Assembly (NCBI RefSeq): GCF_029024105.1 | Contig: NZ_CP118963.1 | Span: 2,356,001-2,420,000, forward strand | Origin: Acinetobacter lwoffii | GTDB taxonomy: Bacteria > Pseudomonadota > Gammaproteobacteria > Pseudomonadales > Moraxellaceae | Reading direction: 5' to 3' | Length of the DNA stretch: 64,000 bases | Notes under the pieces: generated by a model | Told to the model about the DNA's origin: nothing | What the model saw: the letters and a program-made list of their open reading frames with translations, nothing else | The model's database searches: none | Made by a program: the position numbers and the translations under genes | Shown here: one piece after another, positions 26,434 to 35,496 of the stretch | Position numbering within the stretch: position 1 is the first letter of the stretch | Layout of the letters: each line of letters begins with the position of its first letter

Positions 26434-26467
26434 TAAAAAGCACCCAAAGCCAATCTGGCTTTGGGTG
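26434..26467 (-). terminator. Strong terminator between the receptor and phytase genes
   Basis: A perfect 12-base stem, CACCCAAAGCCA with TGGCTTTGGGTG, is followed on the minus strand by CTTTTTATTT. It is 10 bases past the TonB-receptor stop and 15 bases before the phytase start, so it probably lets only part of the transcripts continue. Confidence 0.9.
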
Positions 26468-26477
26468 AGCTAAAGGC

Positions 26478-28937
26478 TTAGAAGTGTGTGAATTTCAGAC
26501 CAACTTTATAGCTTGGACCGTATTCTTCATATTGAGCGTTATAATTACGGTTGCTGTTATAGTTGTAATACACTTCATCAGTAAGATTCTGAGCATTAAA
26601 GAACAGTTGCATATTTTTGTTAAAATTCACATGTCCACTAAAATCAAGAAATACTTGATCATCGGTATATAAATCTTTCTCAGGATCATCGACATCCGAA
26701 ACTTCATTGAGATAACGTGATTTATAGTTGGCCGCAAGACGTAGGCCGAACAGATCATTTTCCCAACCAATCATGGCATTGCCTACAACTTTGGATTGGT
26801 GTGGAAAGTTAATGGTTCTGGTCATTAGTTCACCATCTACCATGCCATCAATATCTGCTTTAGCACGGCTGAAAGTACTATTTAAGCCAAAGATAAAGTT
26901 GTTCCATTTTTGGCTATAACCCAGTTCTACACCATAAATTTTAGCAGATGAGCCGTTTTTGAAAGTTAGTGCCTCATCAAAATTAGCCCAGTCCCCTGTA
27001 CCTGCTACATTGGAGTTATAAATAAAGTGCTCAATATCTTTATAAAATGCATTCATGGAAATAATGCTGGCATCACCCAAGTATTTCTCTACACCTAAAT
27101 CAAAATTTGAGGCTTCAAGTGGCTTGAGATTTGGATCACCAAACTCAGCTTCATCGCCATCAATGTAAATACCTGGTCGTGACTGTTCGAAGTTCGGACG
27201 TACCACGGTATTGGTCCATGCTGCTCTTAGAATGGCATCTGCACTTAACTGATATTTAAAATGTAAACTTGGTAACCAATGATCATAATCATTTTTGGTA
27301 GAAATATTGGTGGTTTCCCCATCTAAGATTCGATAGCCTTGAGTTTCAAAAGCAGTATCTTCATAGCGTAAACCCGCAATGACGCGTAAACGATCAAAAT
27401 CAATTGTATTCATGAAATATGCCGCATGAATATCTTCGGAGCTTTTATAGTCATTAATTACGGATTCTTCATCATCAACCCAATCTTCTAGGTTCAATTG
27501 AGCCAGTTGATTATGGATTGGAGCACTAGACAACGTTGGGCCGAACTGTGCAAGTTCATAGTGACTATTTTGTCCAAAATGTGCAGGTAAAGTTTGTAAA
27601 TCCTCTACTTTCCAGATATCTGTATTATTCGTTTTAGTTCGCTGACTGACTTTTGCACCAAATTTAAAAACAGAAGCATAATCTTTGATCAAATAGTCTC
27701 GGCTAAGATCAAACTTGGCATTTTTCTCTTTATCTTTGGCAGTACTTTTTTCCCATTCTACTTCATCAAGCTCATACTGTGCCGGATCATACAAGCTAGC
27801 ATTACCTTTAACCACGGGGATACGTGTACTTGTGTACTCTACATCCTCAAACTCACCTGCAAACCCTGCTTCAGCAATCCCACCAGGATTCTTTTCTGAT
27901 GCTTCACTGTAGCCCACTTGTGTTTCTAGTGTCCATTGGTCAAAACGATTTTTGCCACCTAGTACAAAAGATTTGATTTCCTGAGTTTCCTCACGTTCTT
28001 TTAAACTGCGAACTACCTCTGCATCACTTGGAGTATGCATTGCCAATGGGTCTGAAAACTCAACACCCATACCTTGACGCGTTTCATTGTCTTTAAAGCG
28101 GCTATACAATGTCCGTAAATAGTATTCACTGTTCTTATTTGGACGATAGTCAAAATTTAGTCCGGCACCAAGTCTCTCACGTTCAATATCATATTGACGC
28201 AGTTCAGTTTCTTCTAACAGGTGATCGTCCCATGCTCCACCTGTTTCAACGTTATCTGAGCCAAAAGTGCGCTCTTGCCAACTTAGTGCTGCCGCAATAC
28301 CAAGATTGTCAGTACCCGAACCTAGACTAAACTTTTGACTGACCGCGCCTGAAACTTTAGGACTATACTCTTCACGTTTATCATCATAACCACCTTCAAC
28401 CGCAGCAGTATAGAACAGACCGTCATGATCAAAAGCAGATAAACTCTCTACCTCAATTGTTCCACCAAGTGAATTTGCATCCATATCTGGGGTCAAAGTT
28501 TTAACAACAGTTAATGACTGTACAAGTTCTGCTGGCAATACATCTAGCGCAACTCCACGACGTCCTGCTTCTGGTGCTGGGACTAAGGTGCCGTTAATAG
28601 TGACGGTATTCAGATCAGCTCCTAAACCTCGCACAGTCACAAAACGACCTTCACCTTGGTCACGTTCTGTAGAAACACCAGGAATACGTTGTAGTGCTTC
28701 AGCAGCGTTGTCATCTGGCAGCTTCGCAATAGCATCGGCATGTACTACACTAGCTATAGAGTTTGATTTTCGTTGTTCTTTCAAGGCTTCATTAATACTT
28801 GCTGCTTGACCTACAACACGAACATATTCAGTTTTTGTTTCTGCAGCCATACTTTGACCAATAGCTGTTATACATAAAACTAAGGTAGTGACTTTAAAAG
28901 TGAAAGGTGTTTTTTTCTTACTGCGATGAGTGCTCAT
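26478..28937 (-). CDS. TonB-dependent outer-membrane receptor
   Basis: The 819-residue protein has a signal peptide ending near residue 31 (SMA-AET), a plug domain (EALQRIPGVSTERDQGEG, RFVTVRGLGADLNTVTINGT) and a long beta-barrel ending in Phe (KVGLKFTHF), as in receptors of the FecA/TIGR01782 type. The C-terminal beta-signal is intact. GGGGA precedes the ATG at normal spacing. Next to a phytase and phosphatases, and under a Pho box, the likely ligand is phytate, a lower inositol phosphate or another phosphate compound, not a siderophore. No N-terminal signalling domain is seen. Confidence 0.94.
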   Translation of the reverse strand: MSTHRSKKKTPFTFKVTTLVLCITAIGQSMAAETKTEYVRVVGQAASINEALKEQRKSNSIASVVHADAIAKLPDDNAAEALQRIPGVSTERDQGEGRFVTVRGLGADLNTVTINGTLVPAPEAGRRGVALDVLPAELVQSLTVVKTLTPDMDANSLGGTIEVESLSAFDHDGLFYTAAVEGGYDDKREEYSPKVSGAVSQKFSLGSGTDNLGIAAALSWQERTFGSDNVETGGAWDDHLLEETELRQYDIERERLGAGLNFDYRPNKNSEYYLRTLYSRFKDNETRQGMGVEFSDPLAMHTPSDAEVVRSLKEREETQEIKSFVLGGKNRFDQWTLETQVGYSEASEKNPGGIAEAGFAGEFEDVEYTSTRIPVVKGNASLYDPAQYELDEVEWEKSTAKDKEKNAKFDLSRDYLIKDYASVFKFGAKVSQRTKTNNTDIWKVEDLQTLPAHFGQNSHYELAQFGPTLSSAPIHNQLAQLNLEDWVDDEESVINDYKSSEDIHAAYFMNTIDFDRLRVIAGLRYEDTAFETQGYRILDGETTNISTKNDYDHWLPSLHFKYQLSADAILRAAWTNTVVRPNFEQSRPGIYIDGDEAEFGDPNLKPLEASNFDLGVEKYLGDASIISMNAFYKDIEHFIYNSNVAGTGDWANFDEALTFKNGSSAKIYGVELGYSQKWNNFIFGLNSTFSRAKADIDGMVDGELMTRTINFPHQSKVVGNAMIGWENDLFGLRLAANYKSRYLNEVSDVDDPEKDLYTDDQVFLDFSGHVNFNKNMQLFFNAQNLTDEVYYNYNSNRNYNAQYEEYGPSYKVGLKFTHF

Positions 28938-28993
28938 TTGTTATTTCCCCAAATAGCGCAACGGCTGTTTGTTGAGCACCTTAAATATGCATA

Positions 28994-29011
28994 ATGACTG
29001 AATGATGACAG
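28994..29011 (-). promoter_or_regulatory. Pho box upstream of the TonB-receptor operon
   Basis: On the minus strand the sequence is CTGTCATCATTCAGTCAT, two 7-base half-sites (CTGTCAT, CAGTCAT) separated by 4 bases, which is the PhoB binding pattern. An AT-rich TATGCATATTTAA follows, placed where a -10 element is expected. It lies about 57 bases before the receptor start codon. Confidence 0.8.
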
Positions 29012-29255
29012 GAAAAAAATCTAAAAATCAGAGAATTAACTTTTTAGATCATTTTGAGCTAATTTGATGGGACTATATCTTTCATTGCTCAAGTAGACTG
29101 AACTAAGTGAATGTGAATTATAGAATTAAAAGGGAGTTAAGTAGATTTTTGATATTTATAGTGAGCTAATTTGAAAAGTGGAAGAAAATATATTTGCAAT
29201 GAAACTGTCATAGAATGCTGATTAGCTTTATCAAAACAATAACCACACCCCTGCT

Positions 29256-30182
29256 ATGTTAAAACCCTTTCTACACTATCCACGACACTTTTTATTGATT
29301 ATCACTGTTGCTCTGATCTGCTTAGCTTCATTTATTTTTTTTGGTAGTTTCAAAACTCAAAATGAAATTCAGGTCATTGATATTCTTGGAGAGGGGCTGG
29401 CCTGTATACTCGTTTTATTATGGATTTATCTCATTCTTAAAAGTCGCCCGAGAGGATATGTGACGAGCTATTTTTACTGGGGTCTGGTATGTGTATTTTT
29501 AGCTTTATGGATGGATGTATTGGATGAATTTATATCAATACCCAAAACACTGATTTGGGATGATTTATTAGAATCTTTTACTACACCGATAGGCTTTGTT
29601 GTACTTACTGCAGCTATGATTAACTGGCACAAAGAACAATTGGTATTGTCCAAAAAGCTACAAACTAAAGAGCATGTATTTCGGGATCATCGTTTATTTG
29701 ATGCAATTACCCCCTTGGCAGATGCTCAATACTTTAAACAACAATTACAATATGAAATAAGTCAGCAAAATAATTCAGAAAAAAGCATACATCTGATGAT
29801 GATCAATCTAAAGAATTTAACTTTGATCAATAGACAATTTGGTTTTGAATCAGGTAATCAAGTGCTATCTATGATTGCTCAGACGATAAGTATGAACATA
29901 AGACCTTGTGACTTAGTTTGTCGTTTAGCAGGAGATAAGTTTATTTTGATGTTAATTGATTTGACAGAACTACAAGTCGAAATGATGGCTAGAGAATTAC
30001 AAAAATGTATTCAGTCACAAATATTTTATACATCTGAAGATTTTCATAAATTTAAAATAGATTGCAGCTATAGCATTAGTCAAGTACATCAAGAAAATCC
30101 AGCTGTAGAAATTCAAAAACTATATAAACAAATCAAAAGTCAGCAGCATCGAAAGCTAAAAAATGTAAAGGTTTCGGTATGA
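29256..30182 (+). CDS. Membrane protein with degenerate GGDEF domain
   Basis: The 308-residue protein has four predicted membrane helices in residues 10-125 and a C-terminal domain with the diguanylate-cyclase fold (HLMMINLKNLTLINRQFGFESG, then RLAGDKFILML). The catalytic GGDEF is replaced by AGDKF at 225-229, so c-di-GMP synthesis is unlikely; a sensory or c-di-GMP/GTP-binding role is possible. The stop overlaps the AraC gene start as ATGA, so they are one operon. It diverges from the TonB-receptor operon, and a CTGTCAT half-site lies 45 bases before its ATG. Confidence 0.82.
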   Translation: MLKPFLHYPRHFLLIITVALICLASFIFFGSFKTQNEIQVIDILGEGLACILVLLWIYLILKSRPRGYVTSYFYWGLVCVFLALWMDVLDEFISIPKTLIWDDLLESFTTPIGFVVLTAAMINWHKEQLVLSKKLQTKEHVFRDHRLFDAITPLADAQYFKQQLQYEISQQNNSEKSIHLMMINLKNLTLINRQFGFESGNQVLSMIAQTISMNIRPCDLVCRLAGDKFILMLIDLTELQVEMMARELQKCIQSQIFYTSEDFHKFKIDCSYSISQVHQENPAVEIQKLYKQIKSQQHRKLKNVKVSV

Positions 30183-31168
30183 GCTATCAAAACGATCAAT
30201 TGATTTTACCCACATATCTGGCCCCTGCATTATTGATTGATTTGGCTGAGCAATACGGTGTAAATCCCAATATTATTTTAAAGGGAACGCCCGTTTTTCT
30301 TGAGAGTTTGATCACAGAGAATCATGCTGTAAGTTTAGAACAACTGATACAAATGATACGAAATATGCATGAGAGTATTACCCATCCGGAAGTTCAATTT
30401 CTGTTTGGGCAACGTTATATTGAAACTTTAACTCACCCTGCCTTAAATGCAATTGCCTACAGTCAGAATATAAAAGAAGCCGTACAACGCTATGTTGAAT
30501 TTCATATATTCCTAACCCCATGGTGCATTCCCGTTGCATTTTATTCGGAAAAAAAGATCATTCTATTTTGGTTAAATAATCAGGAGATCCATGCTAATTA
30601 TTTAGCAATTAGTGCTATGACCGCCCTTAGGGCTATTTTGATGAATAGCATGCAAGAGGAATTGAATATTACTTATAGTTTTGTAGGTGACGAGCCAAAA
30701 TTTATCGAACAATTTTGGGAACATCTTGGAGATGACATTAAGTTTAACACCCTTGTCAATGCCATGCATATCGATATTTGTGAGAGCCAACAAAAACAGA
30801 GTTATCAAACTAGTGCAATGCGTCAAGCTTATTATCGACAAGCTAATTTGGTACAACAACAGTTAGGATTAGAACAGAGTTTTCTTCAAAAAGTTTATAA
30901 TTTTCTTATTCGTAATATTCATCAAGTACCGAATCTTGAGGAATGTGCTGAATATTTTCAAATGAGTATTGCTAGTTTTAAAAGAAGATTACATAAACAT
31001 CATACTAGTTATCAGCAACTATTAGACCAAGCTAGATTATTCACATCAATACAATTAAAAGAATTACATCATTATAGTGATGAGCAAATAGCAAACTATT
31101 TAAATATTAATGACATACATAATTTTAAAAGAGCATTTAAGCGTTGGAGTAGCCTAGTTACATTCTAA
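30179..31168 (+). CDS. AraC-family transcriptional regulator
   Basis: At 329 residues this has the N-terminal arabinose-binding-like domain common in AraC regulators of Acinetobacter and Pseudomonas (LILPTYLAPALLIDLAEQYG onward) and a C-terminal double helix-turn-helix (NLEECAEYFQMSIASFKRRL, then YSDEQIANYLNINDIHNFKR). It is coupled to the degenerate-GGDEF gene by a 4-base overlap and points away from the phytase/receptor operon, which it may control. The effector is unknown; a product of phosphate-ester uptake is one guess. Confidence 0.88.
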   Translation: MSYQNDQLILPTYLAPALLIDLAEQYGVNPNIILKGTPVFLESLITENHAVSLEQLIQMIRNMHESITHPEVQFLFGQRYIETLTHPALNAIAYSQNIKEAVQRYVEFHIFLTPWCIPVAFYSEKKIILFWLNNQEIHANYLAISAMTALRAILMNSMQEELNITYSFVGDEPKFIEQFWEHLGDDIKFNTLVNAMHIDICESQQKQSYQTSAMRQAYYRQANLVQQQLGLEQSFLQKVYNFLIRNIHQVPNLEECAEYFQMSIASFKRRLHKHHTSYQQLLDQARLFTSIQLKELHHYSDEQIANYLNINDIHNFKRAFKRWSSLVTF

Positions 31169-31509
31169 GTGAGCTACCTCTAGTGGGCTGGACTATCACC
31201 ACCTTCCTAAAAAAACACCAAAATATCTCTCTTGTGATCATGGTCCCTTAATTATGGGTATTGATCTAAATGCCAAGGTTGAGCAGAGTCTAGAGCAAGG
31301 TAAATCAAGAGATGGCCGTTTGGGGTTATAGTCACTTCTACTACAGCCCCTTAAATAATTATATTTCTCTTTAAATGATGAACATAACTTTGAAATATAA
31401 AACTATTTATTTTGCTATAAAAAAACCACCAATAATGGCGGTTTTTTATCAATGACAACTTATGCGTCATGTGACGGTCACTTATCGTATTTTATAAGTT
31501 TGGTACTTC
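31169..31509. other. Intergenic region between convergent genes, with terminator
   Basis: These 341 bases hold no gene I can support. A short frame near 31253-31333 has no ribosome binding site. The only clear feature is the hairpin at 31419-31448. Confidence 0.5.
31419..31448. terminator. Bidirectional terminator between the AraC gene and the 75-residue gene
   Basis: AAAAAACCACC and GGCGGTTTTTT pair around AATAAT, with A and T runs on both sides, so it can stop transcription from either direction. Confidence 0.75.
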
Positions 31510-31737
31510 TTACTTTATTTTAAAATGATGTTTCTCAGGAATAAGTTTTATTTTTATCGATTTATAAAGTCGCTCTTCAGAATTTTCTGCTGATTTTGTC
31601 ACTTTATCAGCAAATTTCTGATCAGACATAAGCATGGCATATGTTTTATAACCTATTTCAAGCGCTTGTGTTTTATTGCCTTCTTCTTCGAACTGTTCAA
31701 TTAATTTGTTGATCTTTTTAACACTGATATCATTCAT
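31510..31737 (-). CDS. Small hypothetical protein, possibly iron-regulated
   Basis: This is a 75-residue charged protein (rich in Lys and Glu) that I do not recognise. It is predicted to be mostly helical (VKKINKLIEQFEEEGNKTQA) with no membrane segment, signal peptide or cysteine. A short GGGAATGAG stretch precedes the ATG. A Fur-box-like palindrome lies about 80 bases upstream at 31817-31831, suggesting control by iron. It lies between the regulator pair and ppk on the minus strand. Confidence 0.6.
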   Translation of the reverse strand: MNDISVKKINKLIEQFEEEGNKTQALEIGYKTYAMLMSDQKFADKVTKSAENSEERLYKSIKIKLIPEKHHFKIK

Positions 31738-31816
31738 GTAATTGACTCATTCCCACTTGATTTTTACTTTAGGGTTGTATTGTTACAGTTTAGTTAAAAT
31801 AAGTTTAAATCATTGC

Positions 31817-31831
31817 AAATGATTGTCATTT
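31817..31831. promoter_or_regulatory. Fur-box-like palindrome
   Basis: AAATGATTGTCATTT (6-base arms with a 3-base spacer) matches the central part of the Fur consensus (AATGATAATCATT) at 11 of 13 positions. It is upstream of the 75-residue gene and just past the ppk stop codon. Confidence 0.45.
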
Positions 31832-31854
31832 ATACAATGACTTGAAATTTTTCG

Positions 31855-33933
31855 TTAAATAATTTGATTCATTAATTGTTGCTGGGCAATATGGACTGCC
31901 TGTCCATTGCCAGCCTGACATTGTATCCAGGTACCATCGGCTTGTAATTCCCATGCACGCCGATTATCTTGAAGATAATTCATTAAGCCCTCTTCCAGAA
32001 TTTGTTTACGAAGTTTTTTATCTTCGATTGGGAAACAGGTCTCGATGCGAGAGAATAAATTACGCCCCATCCAATCTGCACTGGCGCAAAAAAGTTTACT
32101 TTCACCCTGATGGTAAAAATAATAAACTCGGGTATGTTCTAAAAAACGTCCCACAATTGAGCGGACTCGAATATTTTCAGAAAGTCCTTTCACTTGTGGG
32201 CGTAAGCAGCAAATTGAACGGATAATCAAATCGATTTGAACGCCCGCTTGAGACGCTCTATACAGAGCATCAATTAGTTGAGATTCAGTTAAGGCGTTGA
32301 CTTTAATAATAATCTGCGCTTTTTTGCCCGCTTTGCTATTTTCAGTTTCATTTTCAATGAGTTCAATCAATTGAGAATGCAGAGTAAATGGTGCATGAAA
32401 AAGTTTTTTCAATTTGACCATTTTCCCCATGCCTGTGAGCTCCTGGAAGACTTTATGGACATCTTCACAAATATCAGCATCACTGGTCAGTAGTCCATAA
32501 TCAGTATAGATTTTGGCATTCATTGCATGATAGTTACCTGTGCCTAAATGAACATAACGTTTAATCTTGTCTACTTCACGACGCACGATCAGAATCATTT
32601 TGGCGTGGGTTTTATAACCAACGATCCCATATACAACAACCGCCCCAGCTTCTTGTAATAGATTGGCAACTTCGATATTTGACTCCTCATCAAAGCGAGC
32701 ACGTAATTCAATCACTGCTGTGACTTCCTTACCATTTCGTGCTGCTTCAGCAAGGACTTGCACAATTTCAGAATCTACACCACTACGATAAAGGGTTTGT
32801 TTTATGGCTAACACATGTGGATCACGGGCTGCCTCTTTCAGTAGCTTAATGACCGGAGCAAAAGAGTGAAAAGGGTGATGTAATAAAACATCTTCGGTTT
32901 TTAATACCTCAAATATGGATTTTTTCCCATACAACACTTTCGGTAATTTTTGTACATGGGAAGGAAAACGTAACTCAGGCAAATTAAAGTTCGATATAAA
33001 GCGCGCCAGATTAAGCGGGCCATCAATACGATAGAGTTGCTCTTGCTTAAGATCAAATTGTCCAAGTAAATAATCAATAATATTTTCAGGGCAATTTTTA
33101 GTCACCTCAAGTCTTACAGCCCGACCAAAGCGTCGTGAGGATAGTTCATCTTTTAAGGCAATTGCTAAGTCTTCAACATCTTCTGAGATACTTAAATCTG
33201 CATTACGTGTGACCCGAAATTGATAACATCCAGTGGTGGTCACCCCTGGAAATAATTCATGAAGATGTTGCTGAATAATGGCTGAAAGTAGAATGTAGTG
33301 TTCATCCTCACCAGAAATATTTTTAGGTAACTTCACTAATCTAGGTAATGATCGTGGTGCTGGAACAATCGCTAAATTAATTTTTCGTCCAAAGGCATCG
33401 TTGCCTTCCAAAGTGACAATAAAATTTAAGCTTTTATTGGCTAAACGAGGAAAAGGGTGTGCGGGGTCTAGACTGATAGGCGTGACCACAGGTTGAACTT
33501 CATGATGAAAATAATTTTTAATCCATTCTTTATGTTTTTCAAGGATGTCACCATACTGAATGAAATGAACGCCATGTCCTTGCAGTTGTGGTAAGAGATT
33601 ATAATTAAGAATTTTATACTGTTCTTCGACAGCTTCGTGTGCAAGTTTGGAAATGGTGGTGACTATATCTGAGAGTAGTAAGTCATCTGGATGAGTTCTA
33701 GCATGATCTGAAAGTTCAATTTGTTGCATTAAACTGGCAACTCGTATTTGAAAAAATTCATCCAGATTACTTGAAAAAATAATTAAAAAATTGAGTCGTT
33801 CAAGTAAAGGATATTCAGTATCTTTCGCCTGTGCCAATACTCGCTTATGAAATTCAAGTAAGGAAAGGTCCCGATTAATATAAGTTTTTAATGTATGTAT
33901 GGAAGAATTTGAAGGCACATTTAAAGCAGTCAT
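31855..33933 (-). CDS. ppk: Polyphosphate kinase 1
   Basis: The 692-residue enzyme reversibly transfers the ATP gamma-phosphate to polyphosphate chains, storing phosphate and energy. The N-terminal domain starts YINRDLSLLEFHKRVL, and the two catalytic His residues of PPK1 are found at about 443 (GYKTHAKM) and 462 (VHLGTGNYH), with the same 19-residue spacing as in E. coli. It is full length. The promoter region contains three phased Pho half-sites at 34087-34115. It is separated from the phytase locus by the regulator pair and a small gene, and an IS3-type element begins just upstream of its promoter. Confidence 0.96.
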   Translation of the reverse strand: MTALNVPSNSSIHTLKTYINRDLSLLEFHKRVLAQAKDTEYPLLERLNFLIIFSSNLDEFFQIRVASLMQQIELSDHARTHPDDLLLSDIVTTISKLAHEAVEEQYKILNYNLLPQLQGHGVHFIQYGDILEKHKEWIKNYFHHEVQPVVTPISLDPAHPFPRLANKSLNFIVTLEGNDAFGRKINLAIVPAPRSLPRLVKLPKNISGEDEHYILLSAIIQQHLHELFPGVTTTGCYQFRVTRNADLSISEDVEDLAIALKDELSSRRFGRAVRLEVTKNCPENIIDYLLGQFDLKQEQLYRIDGPLNLARFISNFNLPELRFPSHVQKLPKVLYGKKSIFEVLKTEDVLLHHPFHSFAPVIKLLKEAARDPHVLAIKQTLYRSGVDSEIVQVLAEAARNGKEVTAVIELRARFDEESNIEVANLLQEAGAVVVYGIVGYKTHAKMILIVRREVDKIKRYVHLGTGNYHAMNAKIYTDYGLLTSDADICEDVHKVFQELTGMGKMVKLKKLFHAPFTLHSQLIELIENETENSKAGKKAQIIIKVNALTESQLIDALYRASQAGVQIDLIIRSICCLRPQVKGLSENIRVRSIVGRFLEHTRVYYFYHQGESKLFCASADWMGRNLFSRIETCFPIEDKKLRKQILEEGLMNYLQDNRRAWELQADGTWIQCQAGNGQAVHIAQQQLMNQII

Positions 33934-34086
33934 TTATGGCTCTTATAAAGTTAGATTGCAGCGCTGAAGGAAGCTAATAAAAATTCTTTTAAAGCCTTTG
34001 AAAGAGGTTAATTAATTCTTCGTAAATAAAAAATGATTAATTCTGCAAGAAGGCTAAGAATTTAATTTTATTCAATTAAGTATTCT

Positions 34087-34115
34087 GTGACTGCTTCATG
34101 ACATTTTTATGACAT
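34087..34115 (-). promoter_or_regulatory. Triple Pho-box array upstream of ppk
   Basis: Reading the minus strand there are three 7-base half-sites, ATGTCAT, ATGTCAT and CAGTCAC, each separated by 4 bases (AAAA, GAAG), giving exact 11-base phasing as for PhoB. The array lies 154 bases before the ppk start codon and is followed by AT-rich sequence suitable for a -10 element. Confidence 0.78.
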
Positions 34116-34237
34116 CGTATTGTATTGTTATTTCATGTGGGTAATATTTAGACTTTTATCTGAGTTTAGAAGAAAGGGACAACGTTATGAACCGTACCGG
34201 GTTTGTCGGAGACTCAATATTCTGAGAGACTATTCCG

Positions 34238-34555
34238 ATGACAAAATTAAAATATACCCCTGAAATCAGAGAAAGAGCGGTTCAATTATTGATTGAATCT
34301 GAAAAAGATTATCCATCGAATTGGGCTGCGATCACAGCAATTGCTCCCAAGATTGGTTGTACTCCTGAAACACTACGTGTTTGGTATCAAAAATATTTAG
34401 ATAAACAAAATCCAGTTAAAGTACAGCAGCTTTCAGACCAAGAACGTATCAAACAACTCAAACGCGAAAATAAAGAACTGCAACGCGCCAATGAGATTCT
34501 ACGTAAAGCAGCCGCTTTTTTCGCCCAGGCGGAGCTCGACCGCCCACACAAATAA
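34238..34555 (+). CDS. IS3-family transposase OrfA
   Basis: The 105-residue protein has an N-terminal helix-turn-helix (YTPEIRERAVQLL, IGCTPETLRVWYQKY) and a C-terminal leucine-zipper-like helix (RIKQLKRENKELQRANEIL), the usual OrfA structure. The stop overlaps the orfB ATG (TAATG). In this family OrfA and OrfB are normally also joined by a programmed frameshift. Confidence 0.92.
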   Translation: MTKLKYTPEIRERAVQLLIESEKDYPSNWAAITAIAPKIGCTPETLRVWYQKYLDKQNPVKVQQLSDQERIKQLKRENKELQRANEILRKAAAFFAQAELDRPHK

Positions 34556-35457
34556 TGGTGGATTTCATCCATAACAATAAAGACTTATATGGTGTTGATG
34601 CGATTTGTAGAATTTTACCGATCGCACCTTCAACCTATTACCGGACTCTAGATCTCTGCGAAAATCCAGAACATCGAGCAAAGCGAGATTTACATGACTT
34701 GCATCATGCTGAGGAGATTAAACGAATTTGGAAGGAAAGTTCAGGTCGGTATGGTGTACGTAAAGTCTGGCAAAAACTGAAACGTGAAGGCTATATTATT
34801 GCACGCTGTACAGTTGCTCGATTGATGCAGAAGCTAGATATACAAGGTGTTTGGCGAGGTAAGAACAAACAAACCACCCGTAGCCGAGATGACCAAAAAC
34901 GAGCACCTGACTTGGTGAAACGGAATTTTAGAGCTGATCAGCCTAATCACTTGTGGGTTGCTGACTTTACCTATATTCAAACAAATTCAGGCTGGGTCTA
35001 TACCGCCTTTATTATTGATGTGTTCTCACGAGCAATTGTTGGCTGGAAAGTATCTACACGAATGAATACAGATATGGTGCTCGATGCATTGGAGCAAGCA
35101 TTGCATGATCGAGGCATGCCAAAGAATGTGATTCATCATTCCGACAGAGGTGTGTAATATCTTTCCATTCGCTATACCAATCGTTTAGAAGCAGCAAATT
35201 TACGAGCATCAGTCGGTACAACTGGTGATTCATACGATAATGCTTTGGCTGAAACGGTGAATGGCTTATACAAAACCGAGGTGATTGAATATTTAAAAGC
35301 AGATTGGCAAGGTTTAGCAGATGTACAACTTGCGACACTAAATTGGGTAGATTGGTTCAATAAAGAGCGTGTACACAGTGCACTGGGTTATGTATCGCCT
35401 TTTGAGTTTGAAGCAATGTACTATGATAAGATTAACCCGTTAGGTCAGGTGGCCTAA
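34555..35457 (+). pseudogene. IS3-family transposase OrfB with internal stop
   Basis: The frame encodes the integrase core of an IS3 transposase of about 300 residues: WVADFTYIQT carries the first Asp, VIHHSDRGV the second, and SYDNALAETVNGLYKTE the Glu. An in-frame TAA at 35155-35157 falls exactly where HSDRGVQ normally has Gln, so a C-to-T change in CAA explains it. The rest of the frame to 35457 is intact. The protein would be cut before its third catalytic residue and is inactive. Confidence 0.9.
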
Positions 35458-35496
35458 CTTAAATAAAAAAGTCTCCGACAAACCCGGTACGGTTCA

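Larger units (their letters stand above)
34188..35496 (+). mobile_element. IS3-family insertion sequence
   Basis: The element is 1309 bases with perfect 27-base inverted repeats (34188-34214 and 35470-35496, starting TGAACCGTACC). It holds orfA and orfB of an IS3-type transposase. No 3- or 4-base target duplication is present: the left flank ends GTTA, the right begins CTGAG, and the right flank is interior IS5 sequence. It therefore inserted into an IS5 copy followed by deletion, or arrived by recombination. orfB has a stop codon, so this copy cannot move on its own. Confidence 0.9.

Noticed and set aside
31253..31333. Short plus-strand frame after the AraC gene
   Set aside because: About 26 residues, no ribosome binding site, no recognisable similarity.
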